From: Ketobacter sp. MCCC 1A13808
GTDB taxonomy: Bacteria; Pseudomonadota; Gammaproteobacteria; Pseudomonadales; Ketobacteraceae
Length of the DNA stretch: 64,000 nt
NCBI RefSeq assembly: GCF_009746715.1
Contig: NZ_VRKW01000002.1
Coordinates: 248,001-312,000 of the forward strand
Direction of reading: 5' to 3'
This document shows, piece after piece, positions 8,422-17,332 of the stretch. Numbering within the stretch: position 1 is the stretch's first letter; each line of letters begins with the position of its first letter. The position numbers and the translations under genes were made by a program. Under the pieces are notes generated by a model that worked only from the letters and a program-made list of their open reading frames with translations, was not told where the DNA came from and searched no databases.

Positions 8422-8868
8422 TTATTGTACTGGAGCGGTTTTCAAATAGTGCCCCACACGCCGCCCCATCTCCTCACCTAACGCCTGCAGCCCACTCATG
8501 GGCCGAATCATCACTTCAAATTCGACAATTTTTCCATTTTCATCGAAGCGAATCATATCAATACCTTTCAATTCCTTCCCGTTCACTTCAGCACTGAATT
8601 CAAGCACTACGTCCAACCCCTCGGCGGCCGCAAAATCACGGTGATAACGAAAATTCTCGAACACCTGAATAACGGTACTCAAAATCATAGCGACTACCGG
8701 CGAACTGGAATAGGGTTTGTGGGCCATGGGTGAGCGGAACACCACGTCCGGTGACAGCAATTCAGATAACGCGCTCAGATCACGTTGCTCAATCATTCTG
8801 TGCCAATGCTGCATGGATACAGTTACTGCGGGATGAAGGGATAGTTTAGCCAAAGATAGTTCGGACAT
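8422..8868 (-). CDS. SnoaL-like / nuclear transport factor 2 family protein
   Basis: The 148-residue protein shows the SnoaL/NTF2-like cone fold pattern: an N-terminal helix pair (HRMIEQRDLSALSELLSPDVVFRSPMAHKPY), then alternating strands with VVLEFSAEVNGKELKGIDMIRFDENGKIVEFEVMIRP, the family's characteristic end. Members act as small hydrolases, isomerases or binding proteins; no function can be assigned. It sits 45 bases downstream of yghU on the same strand and may be co-transcribed. Confidence 0.8.
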   Translation of the reverse strand: MSELSLAKLSLHPAVTVSMQHWHRMIEQRDLSALSELLSPDVVFRSPMAHKPYSSSPVVAMILSTVIQVFENFRYHRDFAAAEGLDVVLEFSAEVNGKELKGIDMIRFDENGKIVEFEVMIRPMSGLQALGEEMGRRVGHYLKTAPVQ

Positions 8869-8913
8869 TGGGGTTACCTTTGAAAGAGATCATTCTTGGG
8901 TTCGTTTTCGGAT

Positions 8914-9771
8914 TTATTCTGCACGAAACAGAGCCTCTACATCATCGGCATCATGTCGTTCCGCCAACTGCTGATCTTTATCTCCCCAATTCCGGTTGAC
9001 CAGACGGCCGCGTTTTACCGCTGGTCGCTGCGCAATTTCATCGGTCCAGCGCATTACATTTTTATAGGTCTGCGTTTGCAGAAATTCAGCAGCCTCATAA
9101 ACCTTGTTCACCACCAGCGCACCATACCAGGGCCAAATCGCCATATCGGCAATAGAGTATTCATCTCCGGCGATGTATTGGTGTTGCGCCAGTTGACGAT
9201 CCAAAACATCCAGTTGACGCTTCACTTCCATAGCATAACGGTTAATCGGGTATTCGTATTTTTCCGGCGCATAAGCATAAAAGTGCCCGAACCCGCCGCC
9301 CAAAAAAGGCCCGGCACCCATTTGCCAAAACAACCAATTAAGACATTCGGTACGCCCGGCAATAGACGCGGGTATAAACGCTTCGAACTTATCTGCCAGG
9401 TAAAGTAGAATCGAACCGGATTCAAATACCCGCACCGGAGGGTTCACGCTGTGATCCACCAATGCCGGTATCTTGGAATTGGGATTAACATCAACAAAGC
9501 CACTACCGAACTGATCTCCGTCCGCTATGTTAATGAGATAGGCATCGTACTCGGCCGCATTGATACCACGCGCCAGCAACTCTTCCAGCATGACCGTTAC
9601 TTTAACTCCGTTGGGTGTGGCCAAGGAGTACAGTTGTAATGGATGCTTGCCTACAGGAAGACGTTTGTCATGGGTCGGACCGGCAATAGGTCGATTGATG
9701 TTTGCGAATTGGCCGCCACTTTCTGCGTCCCATTCCCAGACCTTGGGGGGAGTATAAGTTGGGTCGGACAT
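8914..9771 (-). CDS. yghU: Glutathione-dependent disulfide-bond oxidoreductase YghU
   Basis: The 285-residue protein follows E. coli YghU closely: YTPPKVWEWD opening, GQFANINRPIAGPTH, LPVGKHPLQLYSLATPNG, the thioredoxin-fold GSH site with NPNSKIPAL and FESGSILLYLADKF, and the C-terminal helical GST domain (LNWLFWQMGAGPFLGGGFGHF, GDEYSIADMAIWPW, RPAVKRGR). YghU binds two glutathiones per subunit and reduces disulfides rather than conjugating GSH. Cytoplasmic, possibly antioxidant. Normal length and no missing motif. Confidence 0.95.
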   Translation of the reverse strand: MSDPTYTPPKVWEWDAESGGQFANINRPIAGPTHDKRLPVGKHPLQLYSLATPNGVKVTVMLEELLARGINAAEYDAYLINIADGDQFGSGFVDVNPNSKIPALVDHSVNPPVRVFESGSILLYLADKFEAFIPASIAGRTECLNWLFWQMGAGPFLGGGFGHFYAYAPEKYEYPINRYAMEVKRQLDVLDRQLAQHQYIAGDEYSIADMAIWPWYGALVVNKVYEAAEFLQTQTYKNVMRWTDEIAQRPAVKRGRLVNRNWGDKDQQLAERHDADDVEALFRAE

Positions 9772-9847
9772 ATCACCTCTCTTTGCGCACTGTGGATTGG
9801 GTTTACGTGTACAGATAACACACTAGGAACCCATATACCATACACGC

Positions 9848-9879
9848 AAAAAAGCCAACTGCAATAACTTGCAGTTGGC
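9848..9879 (-). terminator. Rho-independent terminator of the subtilase gene
   Basis: GCCAACTGCAA and TTGCAGTTGGC form a perfect 11-bp stem with a 4-base loop (9854-9879). On the minus strand it is followed by a run of six T, directly after the protease stop codon at 9896. Confidence 0.8.
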
Positions 9880-9895
9880 TGTAAACTGCCTTGGT

Positions 9896-12124
9896 TTACT
9901 GGACCGTAACCGATCTTGAAGCAACAGACGTGAATGTTTCTCCGTAGGAGAGGCTTTTCAGGCTCACCTTAAAGCTATAACTGGTCGGAACCCACAGCCA
10001 TATGCTGGGGGCTTTTATTGTCCAGCTAACGGTACGGGTTGAGCCGTCAGCAATACTACCAAGATTTCTGCTAACCGAGCCGGAGACCAGACTGAACCCA
10101 CTGGGCAATTTCAAGGTTGCCGCAACCCCATGTGCATCCAAGTCACCCACATTACGTACAGTGGTAGTTAAAACAAATGTTGAATTGCGGGATACCTGAA
10201 CCGGTGCCGATAACGCAGAGGAAAATGATGGCCCGGACGCGGCGCTATAGTTCTCTTCGGTTGCCAGCGCATAAGGTTCAGTCGAGGCGCCGTCAAATGA
10301 ACTGCTATAAGCATACACTTTCACAACGGAAGGAATCGAAGCAGTCGCTGCAACCTGGTGTACGTTATCTCGAATGCTGATATCGGAATCAACGATGGCA
10401 TTGTTTGATTCGTTATACATACGTAAATCCAGGTCACTCAGATTACGGTAGCTGGTTGGTGTGGCTGCGTTATTGTAATTCACATCCCGCTCCCAAACCA
10501 ATGTCGCCTTATCGCCATTGTAGGCATGGCCTTTATACAGCTTGTAACTACCTGATTGGCCTTTTGGCTTTAGGCTACCCTTAAAGTAATCGTTGCGATG
10601 ATAGTTGGCATGCCACAAATCAAGATAGCCCCAGCCATAGGTTTTATTCCATTCTTTGCCCGTCTTAGCACCGTCATCGGCTGTACTTTGCGTATTGTTG
10701 TCTTCCCAGGAATCCGCCGTGTTTATCAATACGGCTTTGATCGCTTTCGGATCCCAGTTACCGGCATCCGTTAACAACAATGTACCTGCACCCACTTTAG
10801 GCGCTGCCGAACTGGTGCCACCGAGGTTAGAAAAACCACCACTACTGTTGCAGGTCATCGTGTTATTGCCCGGTGCACTCAAATCCGGCTTCTTACGACT
10901 GAACATCGTTGGTCCGCGGCTGCTGCTTGCGGTTATGACATCATCGCCACGGGAGATAGTGTTGGCATCATCCATATTGGCTACCGTCAGCCCGTTATAG
11001 TTATTTGCCGGCACGGTCATGGTGTTGGTCCCGAAGCCCTGGTTGCCGGCGGATTTCGCCCAGCTGGTGCTATAGTCGTATACCAACGCATCAACAAAAC
11101 GTGAAAACGCGTGCCAGTCGCTGCCGGTTGCGTTGCCGTTACCCCAACTGTAATTAATCACTTCAGGATCATCCCCGGCACTGCGTACCATCCAGTCGGC
11201 ACCGGACATTGAAGTAGAGGTATTGCCGGCATCATCCACCAGAATGGCATTCAGGCCGAATGCCAACCCCCGATAAGTGGCGTGGGTGCTCGCGTACATA
11301 CAGGCTACGCCGGTTCCGTGATTACCATTTACCGCGTAGTTCTCATAAAAGGTATGGCCACTAAGAGCCGTATGGCTATCCAAAACGCCGCTATCCAGCA
11401 CGCCAACATCCCAAATGCCACCATCGTATCCACCACTCCAGAAGGAACCCACCCCGAGTGACGACGCTTGATTATTTAATTCCGGTTTACCAGGCTGATC
11501 ATAAACCACCTCGGCAACGCCTTTCGTATCCGCAATGTCTTTTAGCGAGCGAGCCGGAATGGTCGCAGCCACCGCATTCAGGGTGATCAAGCGCTCAGTC
11601 ACTTTCGCGCCGTTGGTTTCCAGGCCGGATACCAGGCGTTCTTGCTCGGACCGGATAGCTTCCTCGGAAACTCGTGCAATTTCCTTACGCATTTGTTTGG
11701 TGAGTGCTTCCCGTTTTATGTTGAGAGACTTAATGCGCTTTTTATCTGCATCGGATATATATTGCTGCAGCAGCTTGCTATGGACTATTTCATCATCCTG
11801 CGACTCAAAGGAATCTTTGGGTAGGTAATTGCTATAAATAGCCCGCACATTTTTGGCTAACGATTCAATATCACTTTCAAAACGATCACGGACTTTGCGC
11901 GCAACCTCACGTTGGGGCTGAGCACCAAAGATAATAATCACCTGCAGCGATTCCTGCGTTTTGGCTAGTTTTTCTAATGCCGGATCAATCCGAACTACCG
12001 GATCCGGCCTTACCTCCTCTGCTTTTTTATCCTCATCAGCATACGCAGCGGGAATCAATGCCAGACTGGCCATCATGCAGGCTCGGGCAATCGGTTTCAA
12101 AATAAATAAAGACGACTTTTTCAT
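9896..12124 (-). CDS. Exported S8 (subtilisin-like) serine protease
   Basis: The start MKKSSLFILKPIARACMM is preferred because GGAG lies 7 bases upstream; a second ATG four codons earlier has a weak site. A signal peptide ends near AAYA. Residues about 40-200 form a charged, helix-rich propeptide with an I9-like VIIIFGA strand. The catalytic triad is visible: Asp in GVLDSGVLDS (about 244), His in GNHGTGVA (269), oxyanion Asn in KSAGNQGF (361) and Ser in GGTSSAAP (438). The C-terminal about 120 residues (RNSTFVLTTTVRNVGDLDAH) look like an Ig-like CARDB/NEW3 domain. A secreted or surface protease is likely; substrates unknown. Single-gene unit with its own terminator. Confidence 0.9.
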   Translation of the reverse strand: MKKSSLFILKPIARACMMASLALIPAAYADEDKKAEEVRPDPVVRIDPALEKLAKTQESLQVIIIFGAQPQREVARKVRDRFESDIESLAKNVRAIYSNYLPKDSFESQDDEIVHSKLLQQYISDADKKRIKSLNIKREALTKQMRKEIARVSEEAIRSEQERLVSGLETNGAKVTERLITLNAVAATIPARSLKDIADTKGVAEVVYDQPGKPELNNQASSLGVGSFWSGGYDGGIWDVGVLDSGVLDSHTALSGHTFYENYAVNGNHGTGVACMYASTHATYRGLAFGLNAILVDDAGNTSTSMSGADWMVRSAGDDPEVINYSWGNGNATGSDWHAFSRFVDALVYDYSTSWAKSAGNQGFGTNTMTVPANNYNGLTVANMDDANTISRGDDVITASSSRGPTMFSRKKPDLSAPGNNTMTCNSSGGFSNLGGTSSAAPKVGAGTLLLTDAGNWDPKAIKAVLINTADSWEDNNTQSTADDGAKTGKEWNKTYGWGYLDLWHANYHRNDYFKGSLKPKGQSGSYKLYKGHAYNGDKATLVWERDVNYNNAATPTSYRNLSDLDLRMYNESNNAIVDSDISIRDNVHQVAATASIPSVVKVYAYSSSFDGASTEPYALATEENYSAASGPSFSSALSAPVQVSRNSTFVLTTTVRNVGDLDAHGVAATLKLPSGFSLVSGSVSRNLGSIADGSTRTVSWTIKAPSIWLWVPTSYSFKVSLKSLSYGETFTSVASRSVTVQ

Positions 12125-12337
12125 TGTTTTCTCCATGTCTTTTTGACGCTTTCCGTCATTAAACTCATGATCGGCTTGATCACGGTATTAGCATGGAGCA
12201 ACAAAGATAAAACAGCAGTGAGAAAGTTCGATTAATAAGTGTGACTTTTCGTATCTGAATTAACCTCAATAAAATCACAAAAAAAGTTCGGCCTTTTTTC
12301 TCTCTGGTTTAAGGTTGCAACCTGCAAAGAAAATAAT

Positions 12338-14092
12338 TTATTCACTCTTTGAATCAGACTGGATCCATTCTATTAACTTGATGCGTAGCTGCTTGAAAGA
12401 AATAGGTTTGCTGAGGTAATCATCCATGCCGGCGTCGAAACACTTTTTTTGGTCATCGGGAAACGCGTTAGCCGTCAGCGCAACGATCGGAATCGCCTTG
12501 ATTTTTTCTCCGGCTTCGCCGTTCCGGATAGCCCGGGTAGCAGCATAACCGTCGAGCACAGGCAACTGACAATCCATCAGGATTAATTCAAACTGTATAC
12601 CCGTGTGTTTCAGGCAGTCTAAAGCCTCTTCTCCGTTTTCAGCGATCACCACGTTCACTCCGAGCTTACTGAGCATGGCACGGGCCACCTGTTGATTCAC
12701 CTGGTTATCTTCAACCACCAGCACGTTGCGGTTCTGGATTGTGCTCAAGTCCGCCTCGCTGATTTGATTCCGGCTGCTTTCTGACGACACCGGGTGACTA
12801 TCGTCATTTGGGGCAGACTGCAACGACGTAGTGCGCGTCGTATAGAAATCCAAACTAAACGAACTGCCCTTCCCCGGCTGGCTTTGCAGCTGAATATCAC
12901 CCCCCATTACCTGGCACAATTTTTTCGCGATGGAGAGTCCCAACCCGGTGCCGCCGTAGCGTCGGGTGGTGGTTTCATCGGCCTGAGAGAACTGCTCAAA
13001 TATTCTTTCAATCGCTTCCGCTTCGATTCCAATACCGGTGTCATTGATGGTGCTGAATATATGGCATTGATCGCCATCGTAATCGCAGTGCACTTCAACT
13101 GAGACTTTGCCCTGTTGGGTAAATTTGATTGCATTGGAAATCAGATTGCTGAATATCTGGAGAACCCGCACCTCATCGCCCATAATCCATGTAGGCAGAT
13201 TTGAATCCAGTATTACGTCCAGATTTATATTTTTATTCTGTGCCAGATAGTGGAATCCCGAAGTCAGGTTCTGCAATGCAACCACAAACTGAAACGGGCG
13301 TGTTTCCAGAACCAGCCTGCCACCATTAATTTTTGATAAATCCAGAATATCGTTAATCAAAACCAGCATGGTGGCGCCACTGCTGCGCGCGATATCCAGA
13401 TATTTTGTCTGATAGGCGGACAAATGGGTTGTATCGAGCATATCCAACATACCCAGAATGCCATTCATCGGTGTTCTCAATTCATGACTCATATTGGCGA
13501 GGAACTGCTCTTTGGAAACAATCGCCGCTTCCAGTTCCTTATTTTTTTTACGCAGACGTTGCCGTAGCAAACTCATGGAAATACACAGCCCATCCATAAT
13601 CAGGATCGTACAAAGCAACGCAATCCAGATCGCACCACTTTCCAGCCAGGTATAAGCCGAAATGCCCAAACCGGAAGATACGATGCTGTGCATCATTTGC
13701 AGGCTGATTACAAACAAGGCGTAACGTCGAAAATCCTGCGGGGTCAGACGAAACACCCCGAAAACCACGACAGTGAACAGCGAGCAATAGATCATTTCAC
13801 GGTAATTCTGAACAATGAGCAGCGCGCCGAAACAACTAAAGCTGGCCCAATACATCATAGGCACACTGAAAGACGGATCTTTTAAATGCGCTGTTCTGCC
13901 TGTTGCAACGGCCAGTATAATGATCAAATTACTTAACCAGAATAGCACCAGGAGAGTAGCGAGCAACGAGCCGTTCACCCAGACCTTATCCATAGACCAG
14001 GCGAATACCACATCCATTGTCAACACTACTCCGCCAACGGCTGCCAACAGCGTGTTGTAAACAGGAATCCGGTTTAATCGACTAAAGGACAC
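12338..14092 (-). CDS. Hybrid sensor histidine kinase with C-terminal receiver
   Basis: The 584-residue protein has five to six membrane helices in residues 10-175, a short coiled coil, the dimerisation/phosphoacceptor domain (ANMSHELRTPMNG, His203), an HATPase domain (NLISNAIKFT, NDTGIGI, GGTGLGLSIAKKL) and a receiver domain (VLVVEDNQVNQQ; phospho-Asp507 in LILMDCQLP; Lys in DDYLSKPIS). No periplasmic sensor of note is seen, so the membrane domain itself may sense. No response regulator or Hpt gene is adjacent, so the downstream partner is unknown. Confidence 0.92.
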   Translation of the reverse strand: MSFSRLNRIPVYNTLLAAVGGVVLTMDVVFAWSMDKVWVNGSLLATLLVLFWLSNLIIILAVATGRTAHLKDPSFSVPMMYWASFSCFGALLIVQNYREMIYCSLFTVVVFGVFRLTPQDFRRYALFVISLQMMHSIVSSGLGISAYTWLESGAIWIALLCTILIMDGLCISMSLLRQRLRKKNKELEAAIVSKEQFLANMSHELRTPMNGILGMLDMLDTTHLSAYQTKYLDIARSSGATMLVLINDILDLSKINGGRLVLETRPFQFVVALQNLTSGFHYLAQNKNINLDVILDSNLPTWIMGDEVRVLQIFSNLISNAIKFTQQGKVSVEVHCDYDGDQCHIFSTINDTGIGIEAEAIERIFEQFSQADETTTRRYGGTGLGLSIAKKLCQVMGGDIQLQSQPGKGSSFSLDFYTTRTTSLQSAPNDDSHPVSSESSRNQISEADLSTIQNRNVLVVEDNQVNQQVARAMLSKLGVNVVIAENGEEALDCLKHTGIQFELILMDCQLPVLDGYAATRAIRNGEAGEKIKAIPIVALTANAFPDDQKKCFDAGMDDYLSKPISFKQLRIKLIEWIQSDSKSE

Positions 14093-14189
14093 TTTTTGCT
14101 CTATCTCAGTCTGAGTTCTGCTTTATTAGAAAGAAGAAGCGACGCACCTTATCAAGATAGAAGTAAAATGCCGTTGTGTCATTGAAGCG

Positions 14190-15440
14190 TCAGGCGGATA
14201 GCGTCGAATGGCGTGCCTGAAGTTGCCCTGCAGAAAGCACGTCGACCAAATACCGAGCATCTCTATCCACCCCGGAAAACCTTCCGGAACCCCAGGTATA
14301 CAGCCAGGGTAAGCCGATAAAGTATAAGCCCGGATACGTCGTCACCCCGCGCGCGTGTTGCGGGTAACCTTTTCCATTGAATACCGGGACATCCAGCCAC
14401 TGGTAGTCCGGTCGGAAACCGATACTCCAGATCACCGATGTGATGCCGGACTGCGCCAGATCAAGACATCCTCGCTCCCGGGGGCAGCGCCATACGGGCA
14501 TATAACGGCTGGCAGTGGTTGCCTGCGCTCCACTGACATCAATGTATTGATCAATACGCTGATTGATGCTGTTGTACGTTTTATCCGCGTTATCCAATAC
14601 GCGGTTCAGGTTGTTTGAAAAATGAAGCCGCTCGCCATCAAAACCCTCCAGCTTACCGAACAGCTCCATGCCCTCTAAAGCAAAGCGCCGCAAGTCGATG
14701 TCACGTCCGCCATCGCGCCCGGTCACATAATGATTGGTATTGTCACGCACACCTTCCCGCAGGGGATGCTGATCAACCGGGATGTCGTAGTATTTCATCT
14801 CCGTTAACCAATCCACCACGTCTCTTCCCCGGTAGAAACGTGCACATCGTGGTGCGTCGCCCACGGCCAGAAAAACGTGCTTTCCTGCCAAGTGTAAATC
14901 CTCTGCTATTTGTGAGCCGGATTGGCCTGAACCCACGACCAGCACCGCGCCGTCGTTCAGTTGCTGCGGATTCTTGTATTGCTCGGAATGAAGTTGTTGA
15001 ATGTGATGAGGTAATCGCTGGGCGTAATCCGGAATAATCGGCTGCTGGTAGCTGCCGGAGGCTACAACCACTTGATCAGCGGTGAAGGTATCTACATCGC
15101 AGCTAACCTGATAAACCGTTTGATTGAATTGAATTTTGCGTACCTCACAATGTTCTCTTACCGGAGCGTTGACCTTACGCCGGAATCCATCCAGGTATTG
15201 CAAAATCTGATCGCGATTCATAAACCCATTAGGATCATCGCCGCTGTAGGGATAATCCGGCAGTTGGCATTGCCAGTTGGGGGTTACCAGAGTGAAAGAA
15301 TCCCAGCGCTTATTTTGCCAGGCATTCATCAACGTGCTTTTTTCCAAAACCAGATGTGTTAGTTGTTGTTTTTGGCAGTAGTAGCTAACGCTTAAGCCAG
15401 CTTGTCCGCCGCCCACGATGATGACGTCGTAATGCTTCAT
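14190..15440 (-). CDS. nitH: NitH: MSMEG_0569-family flavin-dependent oxidoreductase
   Basis: The 416-residue flavoprotein begins with an FAD-binding Rossmann motif (DVIIVGGGQAGLSVSYYCQ) and has a second, NADPH-type dinucleotide motif (VLVVGSGQSGSQIAEDL) and the late FMO-like segment TYPGLYFIGLPWLYTWGSGRF. It resembles bacterial flavin monooxygenases and matches the flavoprotein of Nit1C clusters. It is the last gene of the nit operon, 18 bases after nitG. Together with the radical SAM and AIR synthase-like enzymes it probably makes or modifies a small nitrogen-containing compound; the reaction is not known to me. Confidence 0.85.
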   Translation of the reverse strand: MKHYDVIIVGGGQAGLSVSYYCQKQQLTHLVLEKSTLMNAWQNKRWDSFTLVTPNWQCQLPDYPYSGDDPNGFMNRDQILQYLDGFRRKVNAPVREHCEVRKIQFNQTVYQVSCDVDTFTADQVVVASGSYQQPIIPDYAQRLPHHIQQLHSEQYKNPQQLNDGAVLVVGSGQSGSQIAEDLHLAGKHVFLAVGDAPRCARFYRGRDVVDWLTEMKYYDIPVDQHPLREGVRDNTNHYVTGRDGGRDIDLRRFALEGMELFGKLEGFDGERLHFSNNLNRVLDNADKTYNSINQRIDQYIDVSGAQATTASRYMPVWRCPRERGCLDLAQSGITSVIWSIGFRPDYQWLDVPVFNGKGYPQHARGVTTYPGLYFIGLPWLYTWGSGRFSGVDRDARYLVDVLSAGQLQARHSTLSA

Positions 15441-15458
15441 ACCCTGAACCCTCTCCCC

Positions 15459-15737
15459 TCAGTAGATTCGCAACACTGTCACAGTGTCTTGTTTTTCAAA
15501 TTGTTCGGACCGGAATTTTATCTGAGATAACTGGTCCGCTGCGGCTGAACAAAAATACCCGTACTTATCCCTGACTCGTTCACTGGCCAAGGTGAGCGCC
15601 TGTTCGCTGCGCCGGACAAATTCGGATAAGTCATAGCTGTGCTCGGGCGTAAAAAACTGATCCACCACACTCGAAGGTGAGTAACAGCGCTGTTCGACAC
15701 CATCCGGCCAGCGAACATCGAAATACCGTTCAGGCAT
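15459..15737 (-). CDS. nitG: NitG: MSMEG_0570-family small protein
   Basis: The 92-residue protein begins MPERYFDVRWPDGVEQRCYSP, with SSVVDQFFTPEHSYDLSEFV in the middle, the pattern of the MSMEG_0570 'nitrogen starvation response' family in Nit1C clusters. No membrane segment or catalytic motif is visible. Its start overlaps the nitF stop by 8 bases. Function unknown. Confidence 0.8.
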   Translation of the reverse strand: MPERYFDVRWPDGVEQRCYSPSSVVDQFFTPEHSYDLSEFVRRSEQALTLASERVRDKYGYFCSAAADQLSQIKFRSEQFEKQDTVTVLRIY

Positions 15738-16722
15738 AGCGTGAAGCCCCCTTGTCTGATACGTCGCTATTGGCGGTCAAGCCGGTCAGAGCCGTGGCCG
15801 TTAAATCCCAAAACAAGCCTTGATCGTTACCCGCTGAAACACAGCATCGGCCACTGGTGTTTAAGGAGCCGATAACAGCACCATGAATATCCCGGTGGTG
15901 GAACATTTGCAGTAATGTTTCGCAATTTTTTTGTTCAGCCGTCAGCAAATAGCCAAAACTGGGAAACGCGCATAGCCAATCCTGCCAAGCTACGCCGGCT
16001 GGTTTCGGAATGGCTTCTAACTCGATATCCATACCGACACCGGCACTCTCCATCAACATCACACAGGTACCCAATATTCCCGCCTGGCTGATGTCTTTGG
16101 CCGCACTGGCAAGCTGACTTTCTGCAATTGCGGAAAACAAAGCGAGGTCGCCGCGCAGTCGCTGCGGCGGTGCTTCTGTCGCCGCATTCCAATTCAGAAA
16201 CGGCGCGCGGAATTCGCCCCGCAGATCCACAACCGCTATCAGGGACTGGCCTGCTTGCGCGGCAAAGCTACTCAGCACCCGGCGGCACCGCCCCAAAATA
16301 GACACGGACAGGTGTGGCTGCTGGCTTCGTAAATTGGTATGGCCTCCCACTATGGGAACCTGGAATACCCGAGACGCCTCACTCATGCCTTGCAGGATGG
16401 CATCGGTCACTTCATCATCCCCTCCCCAAAGCGCATTAACTACGGCCACCGGCGTACCGCCCATGGCCGCAATATCACTCACATTCACCATAATCCCACA
16501 CCAACCGGCAAACCACGGATCCGCTGCAACAAACTGATCCATAAACCCCTCGCCCGCGAGCAAATCAAAATGATCTCCGTGGGGAATGACCGCCGCATCG
16601 TCCCCGTTTGGAAACGGATTGGGGTAAGCCTGTTTCAGGTGTCGTTGAACACGCTGAATTTCCTGTTTCTGCAATAAGCCGGATGCGTCACGAACCTGGC
16701 TCAGCAACTCAGTGAGTGGCAT
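15730..16722 (-). CDS. nitF: NitF: Sll0787-family AIR synthase-like protein
   Basis: The 330-residue protein has the PurM/ThiL/HypE ATP-binding architecture: NGDDAAVIPHGD (metal and phosphate contacts near residues 39-50), NVSDIAAMGGTPVAVVNALW, VGGHTNLRSQQPHLSVSILG and a second half with DISQAGILGTCVMLMESAGVG. AIR synthase relatives activate an amide, carbamoyl or similar oxygen with ATP. In the Nit1C cluster the substrate is unknown. It overlaps nitE by 14 bases and nitG by 8, so translation is coupled. Confidence 0.85.
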   Translation of the reverse strand: MPLTELLSQVRDASGLLQKQEIQRVQRHLKQAYPNPFPNGDDAAVIPHGDHFDLLAGEGFMDQFVAADPWFAGWCGIMVNVSDIAAMGGTPVAVVNALWGGDDEVTDAILQGMSEASRVFQVPIVGGHTNLRSQQPHLSVSILGRCRRVLSSFAAQAGQSLIAVVDLRGEFRAPFLNWNAATEAPPQRLRGDLALFSAIAESQLASAAKDISQAGILGTCVMLMESAGVGMDIELEAIPKPAGVAWQDWLCAFPSFGYLLTAEQKNCETLLQMFHHRDIHGAVIGSLNTSGRCCVSAGNDQGLFWDLTATALTGLTANSDVSDKGASRYA

Positions 16723-17332
16723 GGCCGGTATCCCCCGTGTGTGAAGTCGGTGCTGAAGCCAGAGTTAACAGGGTGGGCGCAATTTCGTCCGGTACCGGAT
16801 TCATCGTTCCTTTGATAACGTGGCCGCTATAGGGCGTGTAACATGGAGGGTATTGTTCAAGCCGGGCCTGCATCATCACATGAGGCCGATGACGAACTGA
16901 CAATTCATACTGGCTGCGCCAATGCAAACGCTGGAACAGGGGCTCATTGGGCTTTTGTACCTGCGCAAAAAACTGTTCGCAACCCAATCCGTGGGCACTG
17001 CCAACGGCCAACTGAATCAGACCGGCACCGATTCCGCTACGACGCCGAAATTCCTTCGCCACCGCTAAGCGCGATCCCCACCATACCCCTTTATCGTATT
17101 GATGAATGCGCACAGTACCGAGCACACGGTCCGGCCAGCCTCCGTGATTCCCAATCGCGACAATACACTGCGCAAGCGCATCGATTTCGTCTTCATCGGT
17201 TGCTTCAAACAATCGCTGCTCGACACAAAATACCTGGCGGCGCAACTCCAGAGCCTGCTGTTTTTCCCACTTTAACGTAGCCCACTTAATTGTAAAATCC
17301 GAATATCCACAGACAAAATCCGTCGTCGTCAT
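16709..17332 (-). CDS. nitE: NitE: MSMEG_0567/Sll0786-family GNAT N-acetyltransferase
   Basis: The 207-residue protein carries a GNAT fold: LRRQVFCVEQRLFEATDEDEID (the autoinducer/acetyltransferase-like N-terminal turn), RVLGTVRIHQYD, the acetyl-CoA loop region LAVAKEFRRRSGIGAGLIQLA (Arg-x-x-Gly-x-Gly-like) and FFAQVQKPNEPLFQRLHW. It should transfer an acyl group to an amine made or used by the pathway. Its ATG overlaps the nitD stop (ATGA). The C-terminal about 40 residues, rich in Thr/Ser/His, appear unstructured. Confidence 0.85.
   Translation of the reverse strand: MTTTDFVCGYSDFTIKWATLKWEKQQALELRRQVFCVEQRLFEATDEDEIDALAQCIVAIGNHGGWPDRVLGTVRIHQYDKGVWWGSRLAVAKEFRRRSGIGAGLIQLAVGSAHGLGCEQFFAQVQKPNEPLFQRLHWRSQYELSVRHRPHVMMQARLEQYPPCYTPYSGHVIKGTMNPVPDEIAPTLLTLASAPTSHTGDTGHATH

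Noticed and set aside
14615-15037. 140-codon plus-strand frame inside nitH
   Set aside because: nitH has both dinucleotide motifs on the minus strand; the opposing frame has no start signal or family.
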